In this document: piece after piece, positions 15,047 through 22,569 of the stretch
How the letters are laid out: every line of letters begins with the position of its first letter
How positions within the stretch are numbered: the first letter of the stretch is position 1
Assembly: GCF_004117935.1 (NCBI RefSeq)
Contig: NZ_SDOY01000048.1
Span: forward strand, 20,192 to 84,191
Reading direction: 5' to 3'
DNA from: Streptomyces roseicoloratus
Lineage (GTDB): Bacteria; Actinomycetota; Actinomycetes; Streptomycetales; Streptomycetaceae
DNA: 64,000 nt
Translations under genes and position numbers: made by a program
The notes under the pieces: model-generated
The model's database searches: none
What the model was told of the DNA's origin: nothing
Seen by the model: only the letters and a program-made list of their open reading frames with translations

Positions 15047-15535
15047 TCAATGCCGGTCGTCGGCTTCCAGGCGTACGAAGGGGATCTGCTCGCCGGCCGA
15101 GCGATAGCCGGCGGCGCTTCCGTCCGCAGGGAAGCCCATGAACCGGCAGAGCGCCTGGGCGGCCCGCGGGTGCCTCCGGGCGTATTCGACCATGATCCGG
15201 CCGCCCTCCTCGGGACTCGGGAACCGGGCCGTCACCACTTGGTAGCGGCGCCCGAACTGGATGGTCGCCTGCGGCGTGTGACGCAGGTTGCGGTACCACT
15301 GGGCGTCGGGTCCGAAACCGGAGGCGATGGTCCACGTGCGCCGAGCGCGGTCGTGGGCGACCACCTCCAGGACCACCTCGCGCGACCGGCCGGACGTCCG
15401 GCCGGTATGGATCAGCAGGAGGAGTCGCCCGCCGAACAGGGGGCCGAGGCCAGCGCGGAACAGACGGATCGGCAGTCGGAGGAGGCGGCGTCTCCAGCCG
15501 GTGGGAGTGCGAGGGCGTTGGGGTGCGGGATGCAT
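15047..15535 (-). CDS. Deazaflavin-dependent (DDN-like) oxidoreductase
   Basis: 162 residues, matching the nitroreductase/deazaflavin-dependent family: LPIRLFRAGLGPLFGGRLLLLIHTGRTSGRSREVVLEVVAHD, then WTIASGFGPDAQWYRNLRHTP and a closing AAQALCRFMGF. The TSGRxR segment is the F420 phosphate-binding region. It probably uses F420 to reduce an unknown substrate; there is no signal peptide. ATG 15535 has AGGAG eight bases upstream. It is a single gene between a duplicated fragment and a decayed region. Confidence 0.85.
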   Translation of the reverse strand: MHPAPQRPRTPTGWRRRLLRLPIRLFRAGLGPLFGGRLLLLIHTGRTSGRSREVVLEVVAHDRARRTWTIASGFGPDAQWYRNLRHTPQATIQFGRRYQVVTARFPSPEEGGRIMVEYARRHPRAAQALCRFMGFPADGSAAGYRSAGEQIPFVRLEADDRH

Positions 15536-15900
15536 GCGGCGGTTCTCCTGGCACGGCGGTGGGGCGGGCGAGCGGCTTCGGTTCGACAGCGGCTCGACGC
15601 GAGTGCTACTCGACGAGGCTGAACCATTGCACAGTCCAAACGTGGGGTCGAGAGCACGACTGTGCCATCCGGTCGTGACATCTGCTGGTGGCCGCGATCG
15701 TGGCGCTCGGCACCCTCATCGCCCCGGCGGTGTCCGAGGTCGCCGCCGAGGCGGTGCTGACCGCTGCGGGCCGCACCCAGGACGTGGTCGTCACGGCAGT
15801 CGCGCACGAGCCGACGGCGAGCCCCGCACCACGGCTCCGTCCGCCGGCAGGACGGTTCCGTCGCCGTCGTGCGGTCCTCCCGGGTGCAGTCCGTCGGGTT
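15536..15900. other. Intergenic region with a possible small membrane-like remnant
   Basis: From GTG 15688 the + strand reads VAAIVALGTLIAPAVSEVAA, then EAVLTAAGRTQDVVVTAVAHE. That is a coding-like, hydrophobic-start stretch of about 45 residues before the frame degenerates into arginine-rich sequence. It may be the end or middle of a lost gene; I do not recognise a family. Nothing else in the gap is supported. Confidence 0.3.
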
Positions 15901-16404
15901 CTACCAGCCCAGAGGATGAGGGTCCGGGTCCTCCACATCGAACGCCGGTTCCTGACCCGCGGTGTTGAAGGCATCGAGCGCCTCTACGAGCGCGCCGCGC
16001 TGGGCGGGTTCAAGGCGGCGGAGGATGGCCCTGACCTCCGTGTGCCGACGGGCGGTCACGCCCTGGACGACCTGGCTTCCCTCCACGGTGAGGCTCAGTA
16101 CGGTCTCCCGGCGGTTGTCCGGGTTGGTGCGCCGGCTCATCAGGCCGGTGGCGATCAGTCGGTCCACCATGCGCATGGCGGTGGAGGGCTGGACACCCAG
16201 GTGGTCCGCGAGGGCCACCAGCTTCGACGGGCCGTGGCTGGACAGGACCACGAGCATCCGGAACTGGGGCAGGGTGATGCTGTCCTCGACGGTCGCGAGC
16301 GAGCGGGCCGAGACGGCGACGAGCAGCCGCGACGCCGTGATGACGGCACGCGTGACGGCCTCGATGTCGTCAGCGGCGGGTTCGGTCTGCTCGTACTCTC
16401 CCAT
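15901..16404 (-). CDS. MarR-family transcriptional regulator
   Basis: 167 residues from ATG 16404. The winged helix is textbook: VEDSITLPQFRMLVVLSSHGP, then SKLVALADHLGVQPSTAMRMVDRLIATGLMSRR and NPDNRRETVLSLTVEG. It ends with a dimerisation helix and an acidic proline tail (EDPDPHPLGW). Effector and target are unknown. Neighbouring genes on both sides are remnants, so its original target may have been lost. A longer frame upstream to 16524 exists, but its sequence is arginine-rich and non-family. Confidence 0.85.
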   Translation of the reverse strand: MGEYEQTEPAADDIEAVTRAVITASRLLVAVSARSLATVEDSITLPQFRMLVVLSSHGPSKLVALADHLGVQPSTAMRMVDRLIATGLMSRRTNPDNRRETVLSLTVEGSQVVQGVTARRHTEVRAILRRLEPAQRGALVEALDAFNTAGQEPAFDVEDPDPHPLGW

Positions 16405-16623
16405 GAGGACCTTTGTACCGCGCGTCGACGCGGGCGTGAGCGGGTGGGTGTGGGCCACGGCAGGTCGAGGTCGCGTCTCCGTCCTTCGCCGGAGGGCGCG
16501 AGGGCGGGGGCGACGCGGCCACACTCCGGGGACATGGCGTGCCGCGTGCGCTGGTCACAGGGGCTCGTTGCCCGCGGGAGCGCTCATGACGACGGCAGAT
16601 CCGGTGATCCAGGGCCGCGAGGT

Positions 16624-16866
16624 GTGTACGAGCGGTCGGCGTGGCGGGACACGTACGAGCAGCTGCCGGCCGCCGACCGGCAAGGCCCGCTGAAGCAGAC
16701 GACCTCGACCGGCGGGAACCACGTCGCCTTCCCGCTGACCGAGGACGGCGCCGAAAGGACCGCCGATGCGTACAGCGGCACCTGCGAACGGCTTCGCCGG
16801 CTCAAGGCGGAATTCGATCCGGACCACGTCTTCCGCGTCGACCGCAACATCCCGCCGGCCGGATGA
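16624..16866 (+). pseudogene. C-terminal fragment of an FAD-linked (BBE-type) oxidase
   Basis: The last 80 residues of this frame end YSGTCERLRRLKAEFDPDH followed by VFRVDRNIPP. That is the hallmark berberine-bridge-like C-terminus of FAD-binding oxidases (Y-E-R-L-x-x-LK-x-x-xDP-x-N-x-FR-x-N-x-NI-P). The FAD-binding PCMH domain and the rest of a protein of about 450 residues are absent, so the gene is truncated. GTG 16624 is only a nominal start. Confidence 0.6.
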
Positions 16867-16899
16867 GGGACGCCACGCACCCGCCCGGTCACCACGTTG

Positions 16900-17955
16900 T
16901 CAGGAGCGATACCGCAAGAGCAGCATCGCCGCGTCGTCCCCGAGCGGTCCGCCGGCGTGCTCGATGATGTCACCGTGGAGGGCGTCCAGAGCACGCTCCG
17001 GGCTGTCGGCCTTCAGCAGATGGAGCCGGGAGTCGAGCGGGTAGAACTCCCCCCGTGCGTCGCGGGCCTCGGTGACCCCGTCCGTGTAGAGCAGCAACTG
17101 ATCGCCCGGGTGGAACGCCGCTGTCAGAATCTCGGGGCTCTCCGTCCCGTGCGGCCCCAGCCCGAGCGGCAGCGCCCGTGTCCCTGGTGTGAGGAAGCGG
17201 GCGGTGCCATCGGCGTGGACGAGCAAGGGAGACGGGTGCCCGTAGTTGAGCAGGGCCACGTTCCGGTCACCCCGGATCTCGGCCACGACCGCTGTCACGA
17301 ACCGCTCGCCGCCCAGGCTCCGGTTCATGGCCCGCTCCAGCCGGGCGCTCACGCCGGTGAGTTCGGGCTCGTCGTGGGCCGCCTCCCGGAAGGCCCCGAG
17401 CACGTCGGCGGCCGTCTCCACCGCGTCGAGCCCCTTGCCCTGGACGTCGCCGACGATGACACGGACGCCACCGGGCGAGGTGACCACCTCGTACAGGTCC
17501 CCGCCGATGCGTGCCTCCGCGACGGCCGCTGTGTACGAGACGGCGGCACTGAGCTCGCCCGCGGTCCGCGGGACGGGACGCAGCAGAACCCGCTGTGCCA
17601 CCTCGGCGATCGAGCGGACGCTGGCCAGTTCCGCCTCGCGGCGCCGCCTCATGACGGCGGCGACCAGCCCGGCGGCGGTGACCCCGACCACCGAGACCAG
17701 CGCCGTGGTACCGCGCCGCCCGGGGAACAGGCCGTCGTACCAGCCGAGGGCAAGGCAGAGGGCCACCGCGAGCATCCCGATCAGAGCGGTGCGGCGAGGG
17801 CCGCCGGTCAGACCGGCGAACGCGGGTCCCAATGCCACCAGAGGCAGGAGGCCGACCGCCGGACCGGCGGTGACGTCCGCGACCGCGGTGACCGCCATGA
17901 CGGCATAGGGAAGAAGGGAGAGCGCGCGGGTGTCGTCCGGCGGTTGGTTGGACAA
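16900..17955 (-). CDS. Membrane-anchored PP2C-family (SpoIIE-type) serine/threonine phosphatase
   Basis: 351 residues if translation starts at TTG 17955, which has GGGGAG just upstream; an in-frame GTG at 18006 would add 17. Residues about 10-105 hold three to four membrane helices (LPYAVMAVTAVADV, LLPLVALGPAFAGL, LIGMLAVALCLALGW, ALVSVVGVTAAGLVAAV). The catalytic domain follows with metal-binding GGDLYEV, VGDVQGKGLDAV, LLYTDGVTEAR and GDDAAMLLL. Such proteins act on anti-anti-sigma factors in Streptomyces stress and development networks; no sigma/anti-sigma gene is adjacent. There is no PAS or GAF sensor module. Confidence 0.88.
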   Translation of the reverse strand: MSNQPPDDTRALSLLPYAVMAVTAVADVTAGPAVGLLPLVALGPAFAGLTGGPRRTALIGMLAVALCLALGWYDGLFPGRRGTTALVSVVGVTAAGLVAAVMRRRREAELASVRSIAEVAQRVLLRPVPRTAGELSAAVSYTAAVAEARIGGDLYEVVTSPGGVRVIVGDVQGKGLDAVETAADVLGAFREAAHDEPELTGVSARLERAMNRSLGGERFVTAVVAEIRGDRNVALLNYGHPSPLLVHADGTARFLTPGTRALPLGLGPHGTESPEILTAAFHPGDQLLLYTDGVTEARDARGEFYPLDSRLHLLKADSPERALDALHGDIIEHAGGPLGDDAAMLLLRYRS

Positions 17956-18111
17956 AGTACTCCCCGATGGATCCGATCCCTGGTCGCGCCCTACCCGGTG
18001 ACCCACACCGGCGGGCCGGCGCCCGGTGAAGGCATCCGGTTGCCTTTAGCCTATGCAATGATCCCGTGCCTGCCGTCGAGGGCTGTGTGGACCGGCTGCC
18101 GGAGACCATTT

Positions 18112-18203
18112 CCCCGGCCCGGTACGCGGCCCGTCCCCGGCCCGGTACGCGGCCCGTCCCCGGCCCGGTACGCGGCCCGTCCCCGGCCCGGTACGCGGCC
18201 CGC
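18112..18203. repeat. Four perfect tandem copies of a 23-bp GC-rich repeat
   Basis: Units at 18112-18134, 18135-18157, 18158-18180 and 18181-18203 (only the last base of the fourth differs), each starting CCCCGGCCCGGTACGCGG. Each unit contains a GTAC-centred dyad. The array lies upstream of the PP2C gene (-) and well upstream of nfeD (+). Confidence 0.9.
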
Positions 18204-18241
18204 ACCTCGGCCGCGTTCGTACCAGATCAGCTTCCGCGCGC

Positions 18242-18344
18242 TCAGTCGTCGATGCGGCGATCGTCCCGCATGTAGTCGAAGGCGTCGGTCGGGCGTGTGC
18301 CGAAGGCGCAGAGGGCCTTCTCGGCGGTGACGGTCGGCCACACG
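18242..18344 (-). pseudogene. Possible C-terminal gene remnant
   Basis: On the minus strand, 34 codons with coding-like GC3 end in TGA at 18242 and read VWPTVTAEKALCAFGTRP, then TDAFDYMRDDRRIDD. The sequence has normal amino-acid balance, unlike the surroundings, but no in-frame upstream domain is visible. It may be the tail of a deleted gene; family not recognised. Confidence 0.25.
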
Positions 18345-18523
18345 CTCTCCTCATGTCGTCGGGCGGCCCCCTGGCCCTCGCCGGCCGCCACTGCCCGTGC
18401 CTCGGACGGTCACCGCCGAGCTCGCCCGGGCGTCCTGCTCGCAGACCGGGCGGCACGTGCCCGTTCTGTCCCGGGGCCGGCTGGGTAGGGGGTGGGTAGG
18501 TCCCCCTGAGGGAGGCTGGTCCG
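18345..18523. other. Upstream region of nfeD; no supported gene
   Basis: No convincing coding frame. The last 30 bases contain GAGGGAGG shortly before the nfeD start, and a G-run region (18480-18510) that should hold its promoter. Confidence 0.35.
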
Positions 18524-18961
18524 ATGTCGTGGTTCGTATGGCTGCTCGCCGCCGCGGCGCTCGGTGTCGCGGAGTTCCTCAGCCTGACACTGGTCTTCGG
18601 GTTGCTGGCAGCCGCTGCACTGGTGGCCGCAGTGGTCGCCGGTGTGGGCATCGGCCTTCTCGGCCAGCTCGTGGCGTTCGGAGCGGCGGCGGCAGCGGGT
18701 CTCCTCATCGTCCGTCCTGTCGCGCTGCGGCAGATGGCGCAGGCGCCCCTTTCCCGCGACGGCAGCGATGCGCTGATCGGCAAGCGGGCCGAGGTGACGC
18801 GGGAGGTCACGGCGACCCGCGGTCTGATCAGGATCTCCGGTGAGGAATGGTCCGCGCGCGCTCTCGACGAAAGCCTGGTGATCCCCGTGGGAGCGCTGGT
18901 GGACGTCATGGAGATCGAAGGCGCGACGGCCGTCGTCTACCCCCGCGAGCTCCTTCCGTGA
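18524..18961 (+). CDS. NfeD-family membrane protein
   Basis: 145 residues. Two membrane hairpins (residues 2-25 WFVWLLAAAALGVAEFLSL and 28-68 AAAALVAAVVAGVGIGLLGQL and onward) precede a soluble OB-fold domain (IGKRAEVTREVTATRGLIRISGEEWSARA and a final VMEIEGATAVVYP). This is the short NfeD form, without the ClpP-like protease domain. It is always expected beside an SPFH protein, and here the SPFH gene starts 26 bases downstream. Together they organise membrane microdomains. ATG 18524 follows GAGGGAGG. Confidence 0.9.
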   Translation: MSWFVWLLAAAALGVAEFLSLTLVFGLLAAAALVAAVVAGVGIGLLGQLVAFGAAAAAGLLIVRPVALRQMAQAPLSRDGSDALIGKRAEVTREVTATRGLIRISGEEWSARALDESLVIPVGALVDVMEIEGATAVVYPRELLP

Positions 18962-18987
18962 AGGGCTGAACACGTCTCGAGGGAGGA

Positions 18988-20100
18988 ATGGTGGATCCGG
19001 TTGTCATCCCGATTCTCGTGGCGGCGATTGTCGTCGTCTTCCTCGTTGCCGCCACGGTGCGGATCGTCCCGCAGGCGCGCCGCTACAACATCGAACGGTT
19101 CGGCCGGTATCGGCGGACGCTGCAACCCGGCCTGAACTTCGTCGTGCCGGTGGCGGACCGTGTCAACACCAAACTCGACGTGCGCGAGCAGGTGTACTCG
19201 TCCGACCCCAAGCCGGTGATCACCGAGGACAACCTCGTGGTGAACATCGACACCGTGCTCTATTACCAGATCACCGACCCACGGGCGGCGGCCTACGAGG
19301 TCGCTGACTATCTCCAAGCGATTGATCAGCTCACCGTGACCACGCTGAGGAACGTCATCGGATCCATGGACCTGGAGGAGACGCTCACCTCACGTGAGGA
19401 GATCAACGCCCGGCTCCGCACCGTCCTGGACGATGCCACCGGCAAGTGGGGCATCCGGGTCAACAGGGTCGAGATCAAGGCCATCGATCCACCGGCCACC
19501 ATCAAGGAGGCGATGGAGAAGCAGATGCGGGCCGAGCGTGACAAGCGAGCGGCCATCCTCCACGCCGAAGGAGAGCGGCAGGCCAAGATCCTCACCGCGG
19601 AAGGGACGAAACAGAAGGACATCCTGGAAGCGCAGGGCACACAGCAGGCCATGATCCTTCGTGCGGACGGCGAGGCGAAGGCGGTGGAGAGGGTTTTCCA
19701 GGCCGTTCATCGCAACAACGCCGACCCGAAGATCCTTGCCTACAAGTACCTTGAGACGCTCCCGCATCTGGCGAAGAGCGACAACAACACGTTCTGGGTG
19801 ATACCGGGAGAGCTGACCGAAGCGGTCCGCGCCGTGACGAGCGCGTTCGGTGATCGGTCGGCGATGGGTCTTCCCGGCTCCGCGCAACCCGAGGAAGCGA
19901 CCACCACCGGTGCCGACGGCGCGGCGGGCGACGGCAGGGCACCGGAGCTCGAGGCGGGCTCGTCGCTCCCGCTCGACGCCGCCGCGGCTGCCGACGAGGT
20001 CGCGAAGCGGGCTGCCGCCGCGGTGAGTGACGCCAAGGCCGAGGCCGAGGCCGCGGGGACGCCCGAAGTGCCGGGCCGGGGGCAGAGGTCCGGGGACTGA
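18988..20100 (+). CDS. SPFH/band-7 (stomatin/QmcA-like) membrane protein
   Basis: 370 residues from ATG or GTG near 18988, preceded by GAGGGAGG. One N-terminal anchor helix (VIPILVAAIVVVFLVAATVRIV), then the SPFH domain: RYNIERFGRYRRTLQPGLNFVVPVADR, then YQITDPRAAAYEVADYLQAI and ETLTSREEINARLRTVLDDATGKWGIRVNRVEIKAID. A long charged coiled-coil with KQMRAERDKRAAILHAEGERQAKI follows. The last 75 residues are an Ala/Glu/Gly-rich tail, longer than in QmcA. It forms oligomeric scaffolds at the cytoplasmic membrane; partner NfeD is just upstream, in the same operon. Confidence 0.9.
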   Translation: MVDPVVIPILVAAIVVVFLVAATVRIVPQARRYNIERFGRYRRTLQPGLNFVVPVADRVNTKLDVREQVYSSDPKPVITEDNLVVNIDTVLYYQITDPRAAAYEVADYLQAIDQLTVTTLRNVIGSMDLEETLTSREEINARLRTVLDDATGKWGIRVNRVEIKAIDPPATIKEAMEKQMRAERDKRAAILHAEGERQAKILTAEGTKQKDILEAQGTQQAMILRADGEAKAVERVFQAVHRNNADPKILAYKYLETLPHLAKSDNNTFWVIPGELTEAVRAVTSAFGDRSAMGLPGSAQPEEATTTGADGAAGDGRAPELEAGSSLPLDAAAAADEVAKRAAAAVSDAKAEAEAAGTPEVPGRGQRSGD

Positions 20101-20129
20101 GTCCCTACGGGAAGGGCCCAGGGGGAGGG

Positions 20130-20245
20130 GCGACCGCCGCCGCGCCCGCGCTTGCCGTACCACGGGGGAGGGGGCGACCGCCGCCGCGCCCGCGCTTGCC
20201 GTCCCAGGGGGAGGGGGCGACCGCCGCCGCGCCCGCGCTTGCCGT
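20130..20245. repeat. Three tandem copies of a 43-44-bp repeat
   Basis: A 29-base core starting GCGACCGCCGCCGCGCCCGC recurs at 20130-20158, 20174-20202 and 20217-20245, separated by G-rich spacers (GGGGGAGGG). It lies just after the SPFH stop. Read in antisense the repeat is open, but I consider it a minisatellite and not a gene. Confidence 0.85.
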
Positions 20246-20802
20246 TGCTGCAAGGGTGATCGAGGGAGGGGCGCCGGCCAAGCGCGCGGACCCGGCGGCC
20301 GGCTCGCTCTGTTCTGTCATGCGGCCAGGTCCACCTCCTCCATGCGGCCGCGTTCACCTCTTCGTCCACCGTGACCCGAGGTTCTCCCGGCGCCGTGAGG
20401 GCCGAGGAGCGGACGCTGCCCGCGGGAGGACAGGAGCATTCCTCGGTAGGCGCCTGACCTGCAGAGATAAATGCACGATGAACGGACATGGCTGTCCGGA
20501 TAACGGTCGCGTCACGGGTGCTGGGCTTTCTGTAGATCACCTTGCGTGATGTGAGCTGCGTCACGTGCCATCTGTCAGGTCCCGTGGTAGGAATGCGCAA
20601 CTCCGCAGGTGGCAGCACCCCTCGCCGCCTCGTGGACGGCCGGCTCACCTCCCGGCCTGCTCGACCCGGTGATCACTGTCCGAGTCCGCGGACGGTTCGC
20701 CTTCGGTCGCCGAACGGACAACGGCGTTCGCTCAAAGCCCGCACCCCCCGCACCGGCGCGCCCCTCCGCGCACCGGCCCCCTGCGCCATTGAGGTCCCCA
20801 CC
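20246..20802. other. Long upstream region of the alanine symporter gene
   Basis: About 550 bases without a supported gene. It contains a lower-GC patch around 20460-20500 (AGAGATAAATGCACGATGAA) that could be a promoter, a Crp-like box at 20551, and a GC-rich, structure-prone leader from 20600 to 20800. I looked for a glycine or other known riboswitch core and could not recognise one. Confidence 0.4.
20551..20564. promoter_or_regulatory. Candidate Crp-binding site
   Basis: GTGAGCTGCGTCAC matches exactly the GTG-N6-GNCAC pattern that I recall for Streptomyces Crp, and also the TGTGA-N6-TCAC half-site logic. It lies about 240 bases upstream of the sodium/alanine symporter gene. Confidence 0.4.
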
Positions 20803-22341
20803 GTGTCACTCGACTCCATCACCCAGTCCGTGGACAAGGCAGTCAGCGGATTCTTCGAGCCCATAGCCACCTGGCTCGGTGAGATCGTCTTCTACTCGGT
20901 TCCCGTCGGCGGCACCCAGCTCCCCCTCATCGTCGCCTGGCTGGTCGTCGCAGGTCTCGTCTTCACCGGCTGGTTCGGCTTCGTGCAGTTGCGGAAGTTC
21001 CGCCTGGCCGTCGACGTGGTCCGTGGCAAGTACGACGAGAAGGGGTCGACCGGCGAGGTCAACCACTTCCAGGCCCTGACGGCGGCCGTGTCCGGCACGG
21101 TCGGCCTCGGCAACATCGCGGGTGTGGCGGTAGCCGTCTCCATCGGTGGCCCGGGAGCGACCTTCTGGATGATCCTCTGCGGCCTGCTCGGCATGGCGAC
21201 GAAGTTCGTCGAGGTCACCCTCGGTGTGAAGTACCGCGAGGTGCACGCGGACGGCACGGTCTCCGGCGGCCCGATGCACTACCTGCCCAAGGGTCTGGCC
21301 GACCGCTTCGGCAAGAACGGCAAGACCCTCGGCAAGGTCCTCGCCGTCCTCGCCTCCTTCTTCGTGCTGTTCTTCGGCCTCTTCGGCGGCAACCTCTTCC
21401 AGGTCAACCAGTCCTACGCCCAGCTCGTCTCCGTCACGGGCGGTGAGAACGGCCTGATGGGCGGCTCCGCCGGCGCGCTGTTCTTCGGCATCCTGATCGC
21501 CGCCCTCGTCGGCATCGTGCTCCTCGGCGGCATCCGCTCGATCGCCTCCGTCACCAGCAAGCTGGTCCCGGCCATGGCCGGCATCTACATCGCCGCCTGC
21601 GTCGTCGTCATCGCCGTCCACGTCACCGCCGTCCCCGCCGCCGTCTCCACGATCATCGAGGGCGCCTTCAACCCGCAGGGCGTCGCCGGCGGTGTCCTCG
21701 GCGCGCTGATCATCGGCTTCAAGCGGGCCGCCTTCTCCAACGAGGCCGGGCTCGGCTCCGCCCCCATCGCCCACTCCGCGGTGAAGACCAAGCACCCCGC
21801 CAGCGAGGGCCTGGTCGCGCTCCTTGAACCGTTCATCGACACCGTCGTCATCTGCACCATGACCGCGCTGACCATCGTCATCGCCAACCCGGCCAGCTAC
21901 GTCGAGGTCCGTAAGGGCGGCGAGTCCATCGGCGGCGTCACCATCACCTCCGACGCCTTCGCCACGGTCCTGCCCTGGTTCCCCTACATCCTGACCATCG
22001 CGGTCATGCTGTTCGCGATCTCCACGGTGCTGACCTGGGGCTACTACTGCATGAAGGCGTGGACCCACCTCTTCGGCCGCAGCAAGGCCAGCGAGGTGAC
22101 CTTCAAGGTCTTCTACACCCTGTTCGCGGTGGCCGGCTCCCTGCTGACCCTGCAGACGCTGATCGACATGGCCGACGCGGTGCTCTTCCTGCTCGCCGTC
22201 ATCAACATCATCGGCCTGTACCTCCTCGCCCCCGTCGTCAAGCGGGAGCTGAACTCCTTCCTCGCCTTCGTGAAGCGGCGCGACGCCGGCCTCGACACGG
22301 ACGAGGACACCGACCAGGAGCCGGTGAAGACCACCGTCTGA
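20803..22341 (+). CDS. Sodium:alanine symporter (AGCS) family protein
   Basis: 512 residues from GTG 20803, with GAGG eight bases upstream. The family signature is clear: FQALTAAVSGTVGLGNIAGV, then AVAVSIGGPGATFWMILCGL, later FKRAAFSNEAGLGSAPIAHS, and about eleven membrane helices. It imports alanine or glycine with Na+. The AT-poor frame upstream of 20803 is open, but its sequence is non-conserved. The soluble tail (DTDEDTDQEPVKTTV) is acidic. A strong hairpin follows at 22368. The NhaA Na+/H+ antiporter next door could help recycle the imported sodium. Confidence 0.92.
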   Translation: MSLDSITQSVDKAVSGFFEPIATWLGEIVFYSVPVGGTQLPLIVAWLVVAGLVFTGWFGFVQLRKFRLAVDVVRGKYDEKGSTGEVNHFQALTAAVSGTVGLGNIAGVAVAVSIGGPGATFWMILCGLLGMATKFVEVTLGVKYREVHADGTVSGGPMHYLPKGLADRFGKNGKTLGKVLAVLASFFVLFFGLFGGNLFQVNQSYAQLVSVTGGENGLMGGSAGALFFGILIAALVGIVLLGGIRSIASVTSKLVPAMAGIYIAACVVVIAVHVTAVPAAVSTIIEGAFNPQGVAGGVLGALIIGFKRAAFSNEAGLGSAPIAHSAVKTKHPASEGLVALLEPFIDTVVICTMTALTIVIANPASYVEVRKGGESIGGVTITSDAFATVLPWFPYILTIAVMLFAISTVLTWGYYCMKAWTHLFGRSKASEVTFKVFYTLFAVAGSLLTLQTLIDMADAVLFLLAVINIIGLYLLAPVVKRELNSFLAFVKRRDAGLDTDEDTDQEPVKTTV

Positions 22342-22367
22342 CCGCCCCCCGGCGGCCCGGCTCCCGA

Positions 22368-22409
22368 AGGGCCCTGCTCCACCTCGCGCCTTGGTGGGGA
22401 CAGGGCCCT
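22368..22409. terminator. Strong hairpin terminator
   Basis: Long inverted repeat, AGGGCCCTG-CTCCACC against GGTGGGG-ACAGGGCCCT with one bulge and a 9-nt loop, followed by TTCACCC. It lies 27 bases after the symporter stop. Confidence 0.8.
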
Positions 22410-22569
22410 TCACCCTTGTTCCAGCAGGTGAGAGACGCCTGGTGAGACCCCCGGTCACCCGATAGGGTGCTGAGAACGCATCATCATGATGCTGGTGTGC
22501 CGGGAAGTCTGGTCGGCGTCCGAGGGGCCTCTGCGCCCACCTGTCGACATGCCCCGGAGGCTTCTCCCC

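Noticed and set aside
18046..18909. Minus-strand ORFs with repeated AYRAGDGPRTGPG sequence
   Set aside because: The repeat is the 23-bp tandem array translated in one frame; no domain or start site.
20600..20802. Riboswitch (glycine type) before the alanine symporter
   Set aside because: I searched by eye for the conserved core motifs and could not find them; the leader is structured, but any GC-rich leader would be.
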